From Aphelenchoides besseyi (taxonomy: Eukaryota > Nematoda > Chromadorea > Rhabditida > Aphelenchoididae), in contig JAMPIQ010000002.1 of assembly GCA_024699855.1 (NCBI GenBank), positions 15,872,001 through 15,936,000 of the forward strand: a DNA stretch of 64,000 bases, written 5' to 3'. The notes under the pieces were generated by a model. The model saw only the letters and a program-made list of their open reading frames with translations. It had not been told where the DNA came from and ran no database searches. Shown here piece after piece: positions 13,659-26,603 of this stretch; positions within the stretch are counted from its first letter, which is position 1, and every line of letters begins with the position of its first letter. A program made the translations under genes and the position numbers.

Positions 13659-16600
13659 TCTGCTCACTAATGATGTGAAGCAAATGGACGGAACTTTTTA
13701 AGCCTCACGTGTCTAAGTGTTTTTTTTCACGTTCATTGCAAACATTCTCGTGGTTTCGAAAGCTTTCAATGCTCTTTCACTTTCTAAACGTTTCGTTGCA
13801 TCATCACACAAAACGATGATTGACAACCCCCCAGGTTTCGAAATAACACAAAAGAAAAACAAGACCTTCAAATCGAAAACTAACCCTCGAAGATTACCGT
13901 AACGAGAAGTTTTCAGATCGATAGTACGGTAGTCGTCGGTTTCACCTGAAAATCATCTCCGAGTTAATTGACTGCAATAACAACATCGTAGTGATGCTCG
14001 TCCGACAACACACTGCACTTCATATCGAACAGCTGATTCAATCGGAATTCACGCGGTTAAGCGGCAAAACAGAGCGGACACGTCGCGTAATCGTTCGCTC
14101 TCTTTTTGAACAAACAGAAAAGGACGTAGAAAATCAACTGGTTACCGAAACGCTCATTTGCGTTTGGAGAGAAAAAACGGCTCGTCGAAAACGCTTGTTT
14201 TCAAGCAAAAACTTATGAGTTCACTGAATGCTTCGCGGTTTTTCGGATCTGCGTCGAGCGTCTTCAATCGTCTTGATTCCCGACCGGATGTTTTGGGGAC
14301 TTGAGTCCTTGAATGACCAGAAAAGCTATTAGACCAACGGAAAGCTACACGCGTCGACTTGGAATCAGACAACGAAAAAACGCTCGAACTTCTCACAAAA
14401 ACAATCTTTGAGATTTTTGGGCGCAATCGAACTGACAGCCTACGAACGTCGCGGAATCATAAGTTTTGGCTGAAAACAACTGACCGTGCGCCGCAACGGA
14501 GTTCAAGTGAACGAACGTTTTTCACATGCGAATTGCGCAAGAAAAAACACCGTTGATGACATGAACGCAACAGCTGTGCGTTAACCATTCCGTTTTTTGG
14601 CAACATAAGTGAAGGAAAGAATGTTGCCGGAAAAAAACGTGAACGTTTCATAACAACAAAAAAACACACGCCGATGTTTCTTTTTTACACGACTCACTTT
14701 GGCGAACATTTTCGTCCAACAGGTCTGATGCATTTTCCGAGTGTCCAATGCGCACAACAAAAAATTTTCGTAATTCCACCACCGAAGTAATTCGACGTTT
14801 GTCAACACCGCCGGAACGCGCTATCAACGCTGCCAAAAACGCGGGTCGCTTCTCGACTTGCGTGTGAGCGGCGAACTTTTTGAACAAATTTTTCTTGACC
14901 ACAGGGTCTCTCGTGGCCGCGCCAAAAAAAGAACGTTCGAGAGATGGCGTGTGAAAACTTTTTGGTTGTCGGAAATTCCTAGTCGAAATCTTAAGCTGCA
15001 AAATTCCGAGAATTGCGCAACCAACAACAACAAAAGCACTGGGCAACAGTTTGATTTTAGCCGACCGTTTGAAAAAATGGTCGACCAGTGGTTTCGTTGC
15101 AACGAAACTGCGCTGCAGAAAAAGAGTCTGTAGAAGAGAAACATTCGATTGGACGTTTCTCTGTGGAAATCACTTGCGCGTTTGCTTTATTTTGATGACG
15201 TAAATGTAAATCGCGTGTTTAAGTCGTGAAATGAACTGCTTTTTAATTGCGCGTGTTTCTGATGGCGATCTGTGATCGAGAAATTGGACCAGCCGTCATC
15301 TGTTGGATGGGAGTAAAGATCCGCCGGGTCGAGTTGCAAGTTTTTGTCGATGCAAAATGTCCGATCAAAAACAACGTTGCGAAGGTCGTTCGAAGTTTTG
15401 GCGAGCAAAAACAAAGGACCTCCGCGTTTATATGCTCTCGGAAGTGTACCGTAAAAAACCGCTGATTAATTCGATAACTATTCCAAATGAGAGATGCCAA
15501 AGTGGTCGTCGTTCGCTTCTTAATGAGATGCAGAATAGCGGTAAAATGAGCGCGGACGAAGCGGCGGTTGATGAATACAAACAGTTTGAGGGCCCACGAG
15601 AATTTATTCTGGAAGAGGAAAAATAACCATCCGGTCATCGAATAAGCGGCATTACTTTTTGAATTGATGATAGAAACAACAGACGATCGTCAAGTCCAGC
15701 TGAGCCATTGAGCTTCTTTGGGATGGACCAAATCGTGAAAATTAGATAAAAACAGAAATTTGGGGACTATTGAGGCAAATGAACAGAATTCCTTAAAAGA
15801 CATCTGCATTCTGTCCGATTCGAAGAGTTCTCTACAAACAGCCTTTGCTCTTTCCTACTGTCAAGCGGCTCGTTTGGAGGTCGATGGAATCGGAGTCCGA
15901 ACTCATTAACAAGCGCTGATCTATCCCGAAATCCAAATGCGATCATAACACCAATAATCCTATTCTTTGTGTGTTCAGACTCATTAAATGGCGCCAGAAA
16001 CAATAAACATCATCACTCCAAGGTCTCGCTTAACATCCAAACTTCTGCAAACAGGAAATACAAAATCAACAGTGGAGGAGATGATAAAAACCGGGTGGTA
16101 ATCAGCCGTCTCCGAATTGATAAAAACATTGGTCAATTGATTGGGTAAAGCGACAGGAAATCAATGGACGCATAAACGGTAAACAGAAGTTTTAAGTCTC
16201 GAGATTTTGAAGGACATTCGACGCGCCAATGGAATTTCTTGGTCGACGTTTTTACTTAACCAAAAAACATCTTCCGAGAAGCGAAAAGGTCGCGCGAAAG
16301 TTCTTTTTTTCTTGGGCGTGCCCCTTTTGCCCAAAGCTCAACAAAAAGTTTCGGTATTCGTGAAGGTTTTAGCGGACAATGGCCGGTAAACAGGACGAAT
16401 AAAATATCAACTCTTACATTTCTGAGTTGTTTTCTAGTTGGCATCTGAGCGAAGCTTCCGCATCAACACACGGTCGATGGGTCATCCGAAGCAGAGGGGA
16501 CTTCGTATTTCAGAAGCCGTCAAAACACGAATATGGTTGCTGTCCTTGAGTTTTGATTAAACGAAAAGGAAACCGTAACAGTCAAGAGTCGCATTCCGTT

Positions 16601-19600
16601 GTACTGAGCCCTCCAAGGTCACCACCGACTTCCGAGATCAACGATGAGTTTTTCGTTAACAGACATTTCATTGGATGAGTCAATGAAGTAAAATCGACTC
16701 ATCCAACGAAATCATAACATGTTTATTTAGTCGATGATTACGCCAATGAAATTCGATCTTTCGTAAACTCCAAGAGCTCGTAGGCAAAAACCGCAGCCAC
16801 GTGTTTAATTAGCCGCCTTCTGACTTTCTATGCTACGGACGATGTTTGAACACGAAGAGCGAAATGTACAATCCTTCATTTCACCATGTTAAAGCACAAT
16901 TCGTATGAAACAAAAGGCACCGGCGATCATACAGTTTGCGGCCATTCAATTCACGGGACTTAAACTGACCACCCTGTTTGTTCTCGACCATACAAACTAC
17001 ACGCTTCAATTTCGCTTTCAAGTCCAAGGAACGCAAAGTGAAATCGAATTGATCGAAAGGGAAACTTGGAATCGTGCTTGGAAATCGTTCGCAACAGCCG
17101 ATAGTTTCATTCTTTGAAGTTTTTGCCGTCGAGTTTTCTTATTCATCCGCCGACAACGCGTCTTCGAAGCCGTTGATCAGCGAAGGGTTCATGTAAAAAC
17201 AAAACGCTCTCCGATGATCATAATTCGATGAACAGAAACTTTCTTCGAGCAGTTGATCTCCGTTACAGCAATTTTTCTCAAATCGTCGAAGAATTTGTCC
17301 TTGAGCGCGATCGAATTCCGCCGGTTTTTGGGAGTCCGCTAACTTCCGATTATCGTATTGAAACGACGGGAACTTACGGGCCAAGAACCATCGACCTGTT
17401 AGGGTCGATTGTCGTCAAAAACGAATATGCAAAAGCTCGAGAGAACATTACGCCTCGAGCATCAAACTCACGACAAACAAAATGCACGGTTTCGAAAGAA
17501 TCAACGAAAACTCATCCACGAGTTATTGTCAACGACACCCATCTGCTTATACTCGAGGATCGAATGTGTGTGTGGAAAGGACAATGCGGCAAAATGTTCA
17601 AACGGAAGAAAGCGCGGAAGATCGGATTTCATTCAGAAATCGACGTTTATTGAGCGGCGGAAGTTTTTGTTTTATGGAGTCGGAAATCAGAAATCGGAAT
17701 TGTAAAGAAGAAGAAGTTCGCGCCGTCAAAGTGAATGGAACCGTTTGTTAGTGTAGAAGTTCAGATGACAATAAACGAACCTTGTAAACACTTCGAAGTT
17801 GATGTGAAAGCTACGAAATGAACTCGAACATAATTGCAGCGTTTGAAATGTTTCTCAAGGAAAAAACGAGTACACAGGCGGTTTCATAGGGTTGCTCATT
17901 GTTTACTCCCTCGTATCGAATGTCCGTTGAAACAAAACCGAGCACGTGAAAGTGGATGGGACCGTTGGAACCGTAAAGTTTAATTACATTACCAAAAACT
18001 GCCCTCACAAAGACTTGCAATTGCGATCCGGATGACGTGGACCGGAGCTCGACAAATCCGCTTAGACGGCGTGAATGTTCGCAAAGACGAAAACTTATGA
18101 AGTCGAAAGCGGATGACCGTAACGAAAGTCCCATCGTTCAAGACCTTCTCAAGTAACGAGCTCAAGAAGTCGAAATGGACAGTTGATCCCGGGCGCCTAC
18201 GAAACAATCGTAGAGCCAAAATGCAGCAGCGCAAAAATGTCGCAATTGGCGACGGCAGACAAAAAGCTTCAACTTTGTGGAACCCAACCAAGTCGAAGGG
18301 ATTGAAGAGAGAGAAAAAGAGAATGGAACGGAGAAGAAAAATTAATTTGAATTCGGTCGTGCTCATCGAACAGTCCAAAAGAAGGAGGGAAACCGGAAAC
18401 AAACCGAATGCATTCGAACTCATTGAGCATTTTGGCAACAAGCCGACCGCGTTTTTACGACCGATGCTGCTCTTCGGTTTTTCAACCTCCTCGGGCACCC
18501 CAACGTTTTTTTCGGATGTCGAGAATCGTACTCTGCTCGCCCTCCAATTTGTTGCGTTTGATTCATTTGGCCGGATCGTGAAAGGTCAACGATATCCGTT
18601 GAAGGTTCCATTCGTCTTCGGGACCAATTTCCCTTCGAGCGGCCTCGCTCCAAGCAAATCGACGTCGAATGATTCCAAGAAACAACCGTCTCAACGTTCG
18701 TTGGAACACGAAGTTTTGGCGCCAAATTTCCGATGATCAGAAACTGCAAGTCGTGTTTTACTGCTCTCGTTCTACCGTAGGAGCTTGAAGATCGATCACG
18801 TCTGTCGCCATTTGGTCGGTCGTCCCAATTTGTCGTCGAGTCACGTAACTTCGAACAACAGAGGAGCGGGATAAAAAATGACTTTTTGCCTAAGTGGTGC
18901 CAGCAAGTTTTTTTGCGAATGTCAACCTTCTCCGACGTAATAGATGGAATTAGCGATGGTATCAATTGGGCGACAGACAAAAACTCGGGCTGTTCGAATC
19001 CACGAATTTCGCGCGCGAACTTTTTGTGTTTCGTTGAAAAAAACACAACGAAAACTTCTGCACGACCTTCAATATGATTCGGCACACCGCCAAAGAGCGC
19101 AGAAAATGAACGAACGAAGTTCGTAAAAACTCTCCCGAAGTGTCTGAACTACACCGATGGGAAGACAGCCAACAGCAACATGTGTGGAGGATTCGAACTG
19201 ATAGGAATCGATTGGGAAAGTCTTTCACACACAAACCGAACACTTCACAGTTTCAAGAATCCAATTTTGGCCCTTCAACCTTCGTTACGCAAATGAAAGG
19301 CGGCAGCTGTGAGTAAAAAGGGGGAAATGAAGATCTTCAATTTGTAATTGTGAAAATACGATTCCCAATGATCTCGAAAGTGCCGACCAATTATCGTCGC
19401 GTCCTATTCGGAAGGCCGTTCAATGAGATTGGTCCCAATAAACGAAAAGCAATTTCGATTTCACTAATTCACTCGTCCAGATAATGCGATTCGTTTTAAC
19501 CATTAAACGCTCATCCCCCAATTCTTTTACGGTCATTCTCCTTGGCTTTTGTTCTTCGATTGCACGCGCGGACATTCAAATCGATGCCAATCAAAAGAAA

Positions 19601-19781
19601 ATTTGTCGACTTTTCATGTCTTTCTGTTGCGACGCCAAAAGTTCACGACACAAAAACCCGAAGACGAATATGTCCGTTTTCTCCACCCAATTCCAACACT
19701 TTTACCACTTGGCCACAAATACACGCAAGGCACACGCAATAGAGAGGAAAACAGAAGAAAAAATTTATAGCCGAACACATG

Positions 19782-19815
19782 GGTGGTAGGTAGTTAGTAG
19801 TAGGTAGGTAGGTAG
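19782..19815. repeat. Imperfect GTAG/GTAGGTAG microsatellite
   Basis: A short run of GTAG, TTAG and GTAGGTAG units ends in three clean TAGG repeats. It is a simple-sequence tract inside the gene-poor stretch with no sign of function. Confidence 0.8.
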
Positions 19816-22562
19816 AAAGTGGATAAGTGTTGTTGTAAGCGTTTCAATTCACGATGTAACCATCTTACACAATCTTTTGCGTCAAAATTTTGAAACAATC
19901 AAAAAACAATACGTTTGGAATCGACCAACGAAAAAGTCACCTACAATGAAACCCGCTTTCTCGCTCTCCATACAACCACAGTAATGAAGAGTTACGAAGA
20001 AGCCAGACGACTATTTGCATAGAAACGAAAAGGATTTGTAGCAAAGGAACAGGTTGAAGATTAACAGAAAAGAACACTTCGAAGACGCTCAATAAGCGCG
20101 AAATTCGCAGCGGATAAGAAAACCAAAGGTCACCAGTTCCGAATTGGATCAACACTTAGCGGGTCATAAGAGTCGTTGCCGTTGAAATTGGTTGGTATAA
20201 TGGAGATGTTTGAAATTGATCAAAACGTACATGAGCGGCAATTGAGTACTGAATTTGTAAAAACAGTAGGGTGAAACTGGAAATGGGTTTCACGCTCGAT
20301 TTCCGATCGAGTAATCGTAGCTCCAAAAACCTTGCAAACCAAAAGGATAATCGAACAGCTCTCTTATTCTGTTTCAATACTGTTCAGCAACCGACGGAAT
20401 TCGATTGATCTCTTCAACGAATACTCGTAGTTTAGGCTTAACGGATCCGAATTAGCCACTAATTCGATCTCGCACCAAAAAATGTTGACTTAGGAACGTA
20501 AAGTTCATGACCATGGACAGAATAGTTGGATTTCGGATAGGAAATCAGATCGAAAATAAGCTTCTCCATCATAAGATGCCCGCAAGGCATCAACCTTAAC
20601 CCAAATTTAGAAGACGAAAAAACAGGACTCGGATTCTCGTCTGCAATCGACAGACAGGTTCAACGGCTGCAAATTGCGACCCGATTAGACGACGGAATTC
20701 GAGAAATTTGTCGGAATCAGGCGCCGTTGATTAGAATAATTGAAGACACGAAATTGCGCCGTGAGTCACTTGTTAAACTCGGATATTGAAGACTTCTTTA
20801 AGACACAAATTCTGAGGCCATGAGCTTAAATGAGTCACACTCCCTGACATCCATTAGCTTCAAACAAAGTCCAGCAATTGTTTGGGATTCTCGATGAAAG
20901 TTGTTTGACTACAATCCTCGAATCAACAGCTCGCTGAAAAGACCGACGAATTTGCTGCCGATTAAAATATCCGTTCACTAAATTGCCGTCAAAGACAAGC
21001 GTGATTCTCGTCATTCGCGGATTATTTGCGATCGAATGAACTAACAAGTCAGAAGTGACTTAAAGGCGACGACCTTTTGGAACGAAAGTCGGAGAGCGCT
21101 GACTTTTTGAATGAGATCCGCAGACGTAGGGAACTACAAAAGAGTGAAGAGGAACGTTGGCGTGTGTTCGTCAACGACGAATTGAGTTCTCTGTTTATTT
21201 TATCGAACCGTTTTTCCGGAACAAGAATTCGCGTTGACATTTTCATAAACGCCGTCGATTGCAATGACGCAGCCGTCTGTTTGAAACCATTTGGAAGATT
21301 CAACGTGGCTTAACGAACGTGTGTTGATTTTATTTTAATCGACCGCCAGACGATCGTTATGACTAATCAGTCGGTCGAGTCGATTTGGCTCGCCGATGGC
21401 TGAGTCAACGAGCGGGTGGCTGTCGATCAACAGCGAAGGGGCGTACGGTCGATGATTGCGGACAACAAGGTCAGAAGCTTACTAAGGTATTGGATTACGG
21501 TCCGAGTGTTTGGTGATGGGACGCGATTGCAACAGTCTTTGTCGCGTAAACATCCCGACGACAAAGACCTCCAACCGTTACATCTTCGAATCAAATGACC
21601 CGCGAAATGGTGTTTAATGAAGACAATGAAGCAGTGTTTGTTGCGAGACGTATGTTGCCATAATGGAAAATCCACGAAAAAGCTAACGGTAACCGTCAAA
21701 CTCACGATACTCAAGAAAACAATCTCGTAAGCTTTATTGTACTGCCGATACATCGAATTCGCATTAATTGCTGACTTTTACGCTTCTCAACCGACCACCC
21801 GCAACGTCCAAGGGCACGTGAAAAGTTAACGGGAAATTGAATTGGAGTGAGGAGAAAACAACTAATCGCTCCACAATTCGAATACACGCGAAAAGTGTTC
21901 GTTGTTTTTCGAAACAACGTTTCTTAACACGCTTCTAACATGAAACTCTCGATATTCAACGCCGCATTTTCGCGCATTTCAAGCCAACCCGAAGGTTTGT
22001 CATCGTTGAGTGTCCTTGAATGATGAATATGAGAATCCGAATAAACGCGCATGTTGTCAACTTTAATCGCACTCTTCGTTTTGACACAAACGGACGGTCG
22101 ATGAACACCGTCGATTGTTTCAATCCGCAAAACGTTTCTTTTGCCCTCGAGGTTCCGGCAACTTACGCATGGAAACGGAAAGATTTGAAGTGTCGGAAAG
22201 GGCGTGTTATGCATCAAACACGAAGATCAAGGACACGAGAATGATGAAGTGAGAAACTGGCGGCAACCCAAATTTCCCTTTCAACTTCCGTTCTTTTTCG
22301 TAAGAGGTAACGTCAAGGTCGTTTTCACGTCTCAACGATCGCGTGTGGTCGAGCGACTATCCGTGTTGAGGAAGCTTTTGAGAACAAAGCGATTCGAAAT
22401 ACCTTCTCACAAACACTCTTAGTGTTTTTAGCACCTTCAGGTCAATTGATGAGCATAAGAACAAGTACAGTCAATTTGAGGAACAAACATTTGATATAAA
22501 AGTTGCGAAGATCGTCGCGCGTGAAAACGAGACGGATAAATGACGAAAAGCCAGAGATTTGA

Positions 22563-22968
22563 AATGTAAATGAAGAAGAAACTCTTGGCATTCGACTACG
22601 CGATGAAGTCAGAAGTGTTGAAATCAGAACACAAACAAAGTTTAAAGACGCCGTTCACGACGCATTAAAACGTAAGTTTCGATGGGCCGGACATGTCGCA
22701 AGAAGAAACGACAACCGATGGTCAACAAGAACAACTTTCTGGTGGCCTTATGGTTGGACCAGACCAATTGGAAGACCACCTCACCGTTGGCGCCGAGACT
22801 TGAATCTGTTGGGAAACGGATGGCAACAAATCGCTCAAAACCGAAGCGACTGGAAAAAAGCGGTCGAAGTATTCGCATCAACAAATTAACTATCTTCTAC
22901 CATCTTTCATTTTATCTTGTTGTTGATTTGTTGATTGAACCGAATAAATCATTGTAATCATTGTAATG
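22563..22968 (+). mobile_element. 5'-truncated LINE 3' end (reverse-transcriptase C-terminal region)
   Basis: An open frame from 22563 to the stop at 22887-22889 encodes TLGIRLRDEVRS, then KFRWAGHVARRNDNRW, then GRPPHRWRRDL, then W-x3-AQNRSDWK. This order of motifs is typical of the extreme C-terminus of non-LTR retrotransposon polyproteins, after the reverse transcriptase domain. The upstream part is missing because an in-frame stop sits at 22560-22562, as in a 5'-truncated insertion. The 3' flank carries AATAAATCATTGTAATC followed by a second ATTGTAAT unit. A short tandem tail of this kind is common in RTE-like elements. Clade assignment is tentative. Confidence 0.75.
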
Positions 22969-25029
22969 AAGAAGACGAAAAGTGAGCATTTTGACTGGTT
23001 TTCACTCTTCGATTATTTGCACAGTCCGAAAGTCAATAGTTGTGGTTGAAATGATCTCGACTCTTGACGCCCGTTTTCGACATCCCGATACACGAGCACT
23101 TTAATGAGTTCGCTCGAAAACAAACGTTAGAAAACGCGGGTATTAGATGATTGCGCGTTGATCGAAGAGAGAGGGTCCCAAAGACGAAACCCGTTGAATT
23201 GAAACGGTTGTGTCATCCAGAACTTGCTTGCAATTACTCGGGATCAAGTTGTTTTGCTGACTAAGAGAATTGAAAGGTCAACTGCTATCTACTCTCTAGG
23301 CCCCATGTTGTCGTGAGTAAACGCTTTTAATTCAATTCCTAAGATGAAAGATTATCGAATGTACAAATTTGATTGGATGAAATAAGTGGTTTGTAGGAGG
23401 CAGGTGGAAACTAATAGTCCACGGACAACTCGACAGATTTGAAATCGAAAGTCAAGTTCCCGGATAAATTGTAGTGACCTCGCAACCCCTTAATCATAGA
23501 AAACTTGTTGACTATACAAAGATCCAAATTTGGTTAACAAAAATTTTGCGAAATTTTGTGCCAACCGCCGCCATTCGCTTCGGTGTCGTGAAGAAGCCGG
23601 TGAACAGTCGTGAGGACACTGATTTACGCTCTTAATCCAAACGAAGCCCAGATTTATGTGCAAGAAGCCACTCATAATACCGATCCGTGAGAATTTATGA
23701 CTTCTTGTCTTTTGTTTACTCTTTTTCAAAGTCTCGATGTGTGGAACGAAGATTGTGGAGGCCTTCATAATGTCGAGTAACATCGCTCCAAATATCAAAC
23801 CGCTTCGACGGATGAATACGCGTCCCGGAGATTAAGAACCGGAAATAAGCACGTTGCAGATAATTAAAACCAAACAAAAGTGACGATCAAAAGGGCAAAG
23901 AAATCGAGGCATTTCGACGACTTGTACGAAGGTTAATGGCACCTAATCGTATAGTTGACGACACCAATTAAAAGCTGATGAGAAGGTAATCATAGTCGAA
24001 GCATTCGACAGCTTTTCATCGATCATTAACAATCGACGTCAAGAAGACATTTTTCGCCTAATGAACTCCTCTCATTATGCAAATAAAAACAATACGATTG
24101 CTGGCGGTACGAAAGTAAAAAACTCACTTCGCCTGCGAATTAAGGTCCCGCGAACAAAAATAGCGAAATAGGCGGAGCATAGCCCCAAATTGAGATCTTC
24201 GTATGAGAGACGGAAAAACGGATGTCACCAAACAACGGCCATCTCAGCGTCGATGAAGGTCCTAACATGGAAAAAAAGAGCAGAGTTGACGAGCCCGTGA
24301 ATAATGAGTACATTCGACCGTTCTGCTGGTGTCGATTCCAGACACTGCAATTAACGGAACGGTAAACATGTTTTTGTTTCGATATGTCCGTTCATATTCC
24401 ACTTTTTTTGGAACACATCCAACGAAGTCCGACATGCGGTCGAATGAGAAACAAGCGCGAAAATGACAAACTCGTCAAACAGAAAATTTCAATTCAATTT
24501 TATTGACCGCATGGCCAAATTTTTGACATCTACGGACGTTCCGTTCAATTCTCAATAGACCAACTCATCGCAGTTCAATGAAGACAAGAAACGTTGACAA
24601 ATCCAATGGCATGTTGACGACTACTCAGTTCCTACGAATTGCAACATTTCTCTGCTCAAACAAATCAACAGCTACAGATAAGAAGTGTTTATTTTAAAGA
24701 TAGAGTCGGATTATAAGCTCACACTTCCTAGAACATAAAGCGGTTTTTGAATAAAGATAGCTGAACAAGATCAATTAGCAACGCAAATTTAACAATGAGA
24801 CAAAAAATGACGTACTTCTTAACATCATCATATTGCGTGTTTTGATTCATATATGATGTTGAAAGTGAAGAAGGAAGGTGAGCAAAGAAGTTAGGAGAAT
24901 CTCGGCCGGGCTAATGTTTGTGGTGCTAGGAAGCTCGGGAGCGAGAAATCGGAAGGTCGTTGGAGCCATGACAAATTGCACAAACTATTCGGTCTTCTAA
25001 ACATGAATGTAAAGTATCATTGGGGTTGT
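22969..25029. other. Intergenic, nothing recognised
   Basis: I see no gene, RNA or clear repeat here. The sequence becomes more AT-rich towards 25 kb than in the preceding stretch. A minus ORF near 23.5-23.8 kb has no recognisable motif. Confidence 0.4.
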
Positions 25030-25541
25030 AGTTATCGTTATTCAAAATTGTAAAGATAGTCGAAGATGTTTTCGCGAATACACAGGTTTCAAACGGTGAT
25101 TTGGGTACGAGAGTCCATGTCTACTGACTGTTCGGGAATCATATCGTCGGCGTACTTGTCCTCGTCTTCATATGGATTTTCAGATGTCGGTCCGATTCCA
25201 TCTTCAAACTTAAATCACTTAATCGTTAAAAATTTATCGTGAACAAACATATCTTCTTGTATTTTATCATTATTCGAGGCTTTTCCATTTTCTCGTGCTC
25301 TTCGATCACTTGTCGATACTGGGTCAGATCGTCGCTTTTCCAACGATCTCGTTTAGCTGCATAATTTAAATTCAAGATTAGAGCAACAAAGTCGTCGGGT
25401 CCAAAGTTTGTTTCCATGTGCTTGGCTTTTTTCACGTGTCGTTCAAAACAATAGCGTTTCTTGTGGCCCATCGCTTTGCAGGTCTCGCAAGCGCCGGCAC
25501 GAAATCGTTTGGCGACGTTCTGTGTTGTTCCTTTCGGATAT
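25030..25541 (-). pseudogene. Unprocessed pseudogene fragment of the splicing factor SLU7
   Basis: Reading the minus strand from 25541, the frame shows KGTTQNVAKRFRAGAC, a CCHC zinc knuckle (C-x2-C-x4-H-x4-C) within GHKKRYCFER, then KRDRW. A second block from 25208 gives NPYEDEDKYADD and then SRTQITV. This is the order in SLU7, whose conserved core has GACxNCGAxxHKKxxCxERPR, GKRDRW, DEDKYADD and RITVRNLRIRED. The Arg of VRNLRIRE is replaced by an in-frame TGA at 25089-25091, and the matching residues NLCIREN continue after it with further stops. The two blocks are separated by a 44-nt stretch that looks like an old intron whose donor GT has become AT. This is therefore a decayed genomic duplicate rather than a retrocopy. 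The N- and C-terminal parts of SLU7 are absent. Confidence 0.8.
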
Positions 25542-26356
25542 CATTTGCCAATCAAAAGATTGACTTCGATAATCTTTGTAGTCAAGGGCTGACATAAACA
25601 ATGATCAGGAAAGATGGTTGATCAGATATGAAGGCATAGAATGCGAGTGCAGGCAAATCCTGTTAACGCATTGGTCATTGATCCAACTGGATATTTCAAG
25701 CGTTGATATCGTCGCCGACTGTTTCAAATCATGTCGTTGCCTTCGACGCCTGTCTTTTGAAATAATCCGCATGAAGGCTGACAATTGAAAAGTAAGTGAC
25801 TACATAGATTATCGTTTTAACCGGGTAATTCAGATTTATTCTCATCATTGTCTAAGCGTGCACTGTTTATTAACATAAACAGATGCTTCATATTCAGGAG
25901 ACTGAATCCTCGTCCTTCTCTACGACGAAGTCCGATCAAAATAATCAGAAGATAAGTATTGAAAACCAATTTGGTCGAATTGCTGCTTTGAACAACCGTC
26001 GTTCAAATGACGAATATGTCGGCATTGATAGCCGACCATTGCAACGTATGTGACTGCATTGGTTATTGAATTGACTGAATATTGCAGATTTCCACGGTGA
26101 ATACATTTCATATCTCGCCAGTTATTAATAAAAGTGGATGCTTTAAATTCAGTCGTCGAAATCGACGCACATTACAAGTCGAGTCGTTGCCTTCTACGTG
26201 AATCGATCAAAATAATCAGCATTGAAGGCCGAAACCCTTTAAGACGCTGCTTTTTGTTCGAGCAATAGGAACTCGTTTAAGATATTGAACAGTCTAACTT
26301 GTATTTCACCCAATTGATTCAACAGATTTCTTGTTTTATTTTCACTTGTTAACTGA
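25542..26356. repeat. Non-coding stretch with a loosely repeated motif
   Basis: No gene is seen. Three places, near 25735, 25913 and 26183, share a degenerate block of the form GTCGTTGCCTTC(T/G)ACG followed within about 20-30 nt by AATAATC and GAAGGC. The copies are too diverged for me to set borders. Confidence 0.3.
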
Positions 26357-26603
26357 ATAAAAGCTTCAAAACAAATAGTTCATTAATTGAGTGCAAAAAG
26401 AAGTCATTGAGTAGTGGTAAAAAGCGTTCGTCACTTGAGATTCCAAGGACGTCTCCGATCCATGTACTAATCAAGCTCATCGTTGCTTAACTTGCCAGAT
26501 CGGACGGGATGGCGTGCATTCAACGAGATGTGGACGAACACACAGGAACGAATGAGAGTGGAAGCTTAATAGCAACTGACAGCTGAAAGGTTCACTAGAC
26601 CTC
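26357..26603 (-). repeat. Dispersed 5S-containing repeat, copy 1
   Basis: The 5S-like sequence at 26424-26541 and both its flanks are shared, in opposite orientation, with 53980-54220. The roughly 60 bp after the 3' end, from the T run to GAACTATTTGTTT, are almost identical. About 60 bp on the 5' side are more diverged, by my estimate near 80% identity. The unit is thus larger than the RNA itself. Confidence 0.7.
26424..26541 (-). rRNA. 5S ribosomal RNA gene, copy 1 (possibly 5S-derived repeat)
   Basis: The minus strand contains the core GTTGAATGCACGCCATCCCG, then GATCTGGCAAGTTAAGCAACG, split here into shorter words: ATCTGGCAAG and TTAAGCAACG. It continues with TTAGTACATGGATCGGAGAC. These are the loop and internal control sequences of eukaryotic 5S rRNA. 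The ends GTGTTCGTC and GACGAACGC can pair along all nine positions, with one G-U, forming helix I and giving a 118-nt RNA. A TTTTT pol III terminator follows directly. Relative to common nematode 5S there are changes in the helix IV/V region (GAGCTTGATTAG). Of the two copies this one has the intact terminal helix, so it is the better candidate for a working gene. Confidence 0.85.

Larger units (their letters stand above)
4978..22562. other. Gene-poor stretch, possibly 5' intron or upstream region of the Smaug gene
   Basis: I find no recognisable protein, RNA gene or exon chain in these 17.6 kb. Composition is richer in CG and in TTCG/CGAA words than the gene-bearing part, so long chance ORFs on both strands are expected. 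The longest are 18113-18736 (+, about 207 codons) and 18420-19085 (-, about 221 codons), which overlap and match no family I know. Because the Smaug gene lacks its 5' exons, part of this stretch could be its first intron and promoter. That is inference only. Confidence 0.5.

Noticed and set aside
19185..19215. GGATTCGAAC as a minus-strand tRNA T-loop
   Set aside because: No A box at the right distance and no acceptor or T-stem pairing.
21077..21313. 78-codon ORF with a charged helix as a gene
   Set aside because: No start context, splice sites or recognisable family; lies in the gene-poor stretch where chance ORFs are common.
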